From an uncultured Lachnospiraceae bacterium (GTDB lineage Bacteria; Bacillota; Clostridia; Lachnospirales; Lachnospiraceae), in assembly GCA_946409475.1 (NCBI GenBank), contig CAMJWQ010000210.1:1-6275 (forward strand): 6,275 nt of DNA. The letters run 5' to 3'. This document shows positions 5,600 through 6,275 of the stretch, piece after piece. The translations under genes and the position numbers were made by a program. Positions within the stretch are counted from its first letter, which is position 1. Every line of letters begins with the position of its first letter. The notes below the pieces were generated by a model. The model was not told where the DNA came from. It made no database searches and saw nothing but the letters and a program-made list of their open reading frames with translations.

Positions 5600-6275
5600 A
5601 TGGTACTGGAAGTCAAAGATATTAAAAAATCCTTTGGTGAAACAGAAATACTCCATGGTATTTCCTTTGCGGTAGAATCAGGAAAGGCTTTAGGACTTCT
5701 TGGAAGGAACGGAGCAGGAAAGACCACGACCATCCGTATTCTAATGGATGTTTTTAAGAGCGACAGCGGGGAAATCCTGATGGACGGCAAGCCCTTTGAG
5801 CCTGCCTCCTATAAGATCGGCTATCTGCCTGAGGAACGGGGGTTATATCCGAAGAAAACGGTAACAGAACAAATGGTATACTTGGGCAGATTAAAGGGTC
5901 TGTCAAAAGAAGAGGCGAAAAAAAATGCAAAATATTGGATGAAGAAAATAGATATTTCCGAATATGAGAACCGTAAATTAGAGACCCTTTCCAAAGGGAA
6001 TCAGCAGAAGGTGCAGTTGGCAGCAACCCTGGTATGTAACCCGGAAATCGTTATTTTAGACGAACCTTTTAGCGGACTTGATCCGGTAAACTCCAGAATT
6101 TTAAAGGATATTGTCGGTGAACTCATCAGTGAGGGAAGAATTGTTATCTTTTCCAGCCATCAGATGAGCTATGTGGAGGAATTTTGTGAGAATATCGTCA
6201 TTATTAACAAAGGGGAAGTGGCTTTAAAGGGAAATTTAAAGGAAATTAAGAAAACCTACGGAAAGAACCGGCTCC
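5600..6275 (+). CDS. ABC transporter ATP-binding protein, NatA/YhaQ-like (partial, 3' end missing)
   Basis: The ATG at 5600 follows AAGGAGAA by 9 bases, and 225 codons are open to the window edge. The nucleotide-binding domain is complete: Walker A GRNGAGKT (35-42), a Q-loop region with GYLPEERGLY (74-83, Glu in place of the usual Gln), signature LSKGNQQK (130-137), Walker B IVILDE (150-155), D-loop SGLD (158-161) and switch His187. The LSKGNQQK signature and LPEERGLY are characteristic of the NatA/YhaQ exporter branch, whose members usually end in a C-terminal DUF4162-like domain; that part would begin near or beyond the edge. The partner ABC-2 permease is expected downstream. It probably powers efflux, for example of Na+ or toxic compounds, but the substrate cannot be read from the sequence. 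No terminator separates it from the DUF2812 gene. Confidence 0.93.
   Translation, partial: MVLEVKDIKKSFGETEILHGISFAVESGKALGLLGRNGAGKTTTIRILMDVFKSDSGEILMDGKPFEPASYKIGYLPEERGLYPKKTVTEQMVYLGRLKGLSKEEAKKNAKYWMKKIDISEYENRKLETLSKGNQQKVQLAATLVCNPEIVILDEPFSGLDPVNSRILKDIVGELISEGRIVIFSSHQMSYVEEFCENIVIINKGEVALKGNLKEIKKTYGKNRL

Noticed and set aside
5578..6026. Minus-strand frames within the ABC ATPase gene
   Set aside because: They are antisense to an intact nucleotide-binding domain with all catalytic motifs, and their products are low-complexity, Ser/Pro/Ile-rich.

Overview
The window looks like chromosomal DNA of a low-GC Gram-positive anaerobe, most likely a clostridium of the Lachnospiraceae type. 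This is inferred from the AT-rich coding sequence, the AGGAGG-type ribosome binding sites, the TTGACA/TATAAT-type promoters and the gene families present. No rRNA or other lineage marker is present, so the taxonomic call is soft.

Left edge (1-180): the last codons of an unidentified plus-strand gene, then a dense set of inverted repeats that can terminate transcription from both sides. Minus-strand pair (177-2327): a short, zinc-dependent phospholipase C-like protein is followed by a UMF1/Atg22-type major facilitator transporter, probably as one transcription unit from a promoter near 2393-2421.

Centre (2328-3770): a 414-bp divergent intergenic region carries a plus-strand promoter (-10 at 2518-2523). 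Immediately after the predicted start point lie eight imperfect tandem repeats of 20-25 bp (2532-2698). They would form the 5' leader of the next gene, a DUF2804 protein of 342 residues whose biochemical role is unknown. Downstream, 3771-4010 has no credible gene but holds nested inverted repeats that could fold into a roughly 195-nt structured RNA or represent a degenerate small mobile element.

Right part (4011-6275): a near-consensus promoter with overlapping palindromes at its start site drives a PadR-family regulator. An overlapping gene follows for a membrane protein with two DUF2812-like repeats, then an ABC-transporter ATPase cut by the window end. PadR, DUF2812 protein and ABC exporter look like one autoregulated operon. 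The likely logic, which is inference, is that PadR represses the operon, the DUF2812 membrane protein modulates or senses, and the exporter is the effector.

The least explained sequences are the tandem-repeat leader before the DUF2804 gene, the structured stretch at 3772-3965, and the two-repeat DUF2812 membrane protein.
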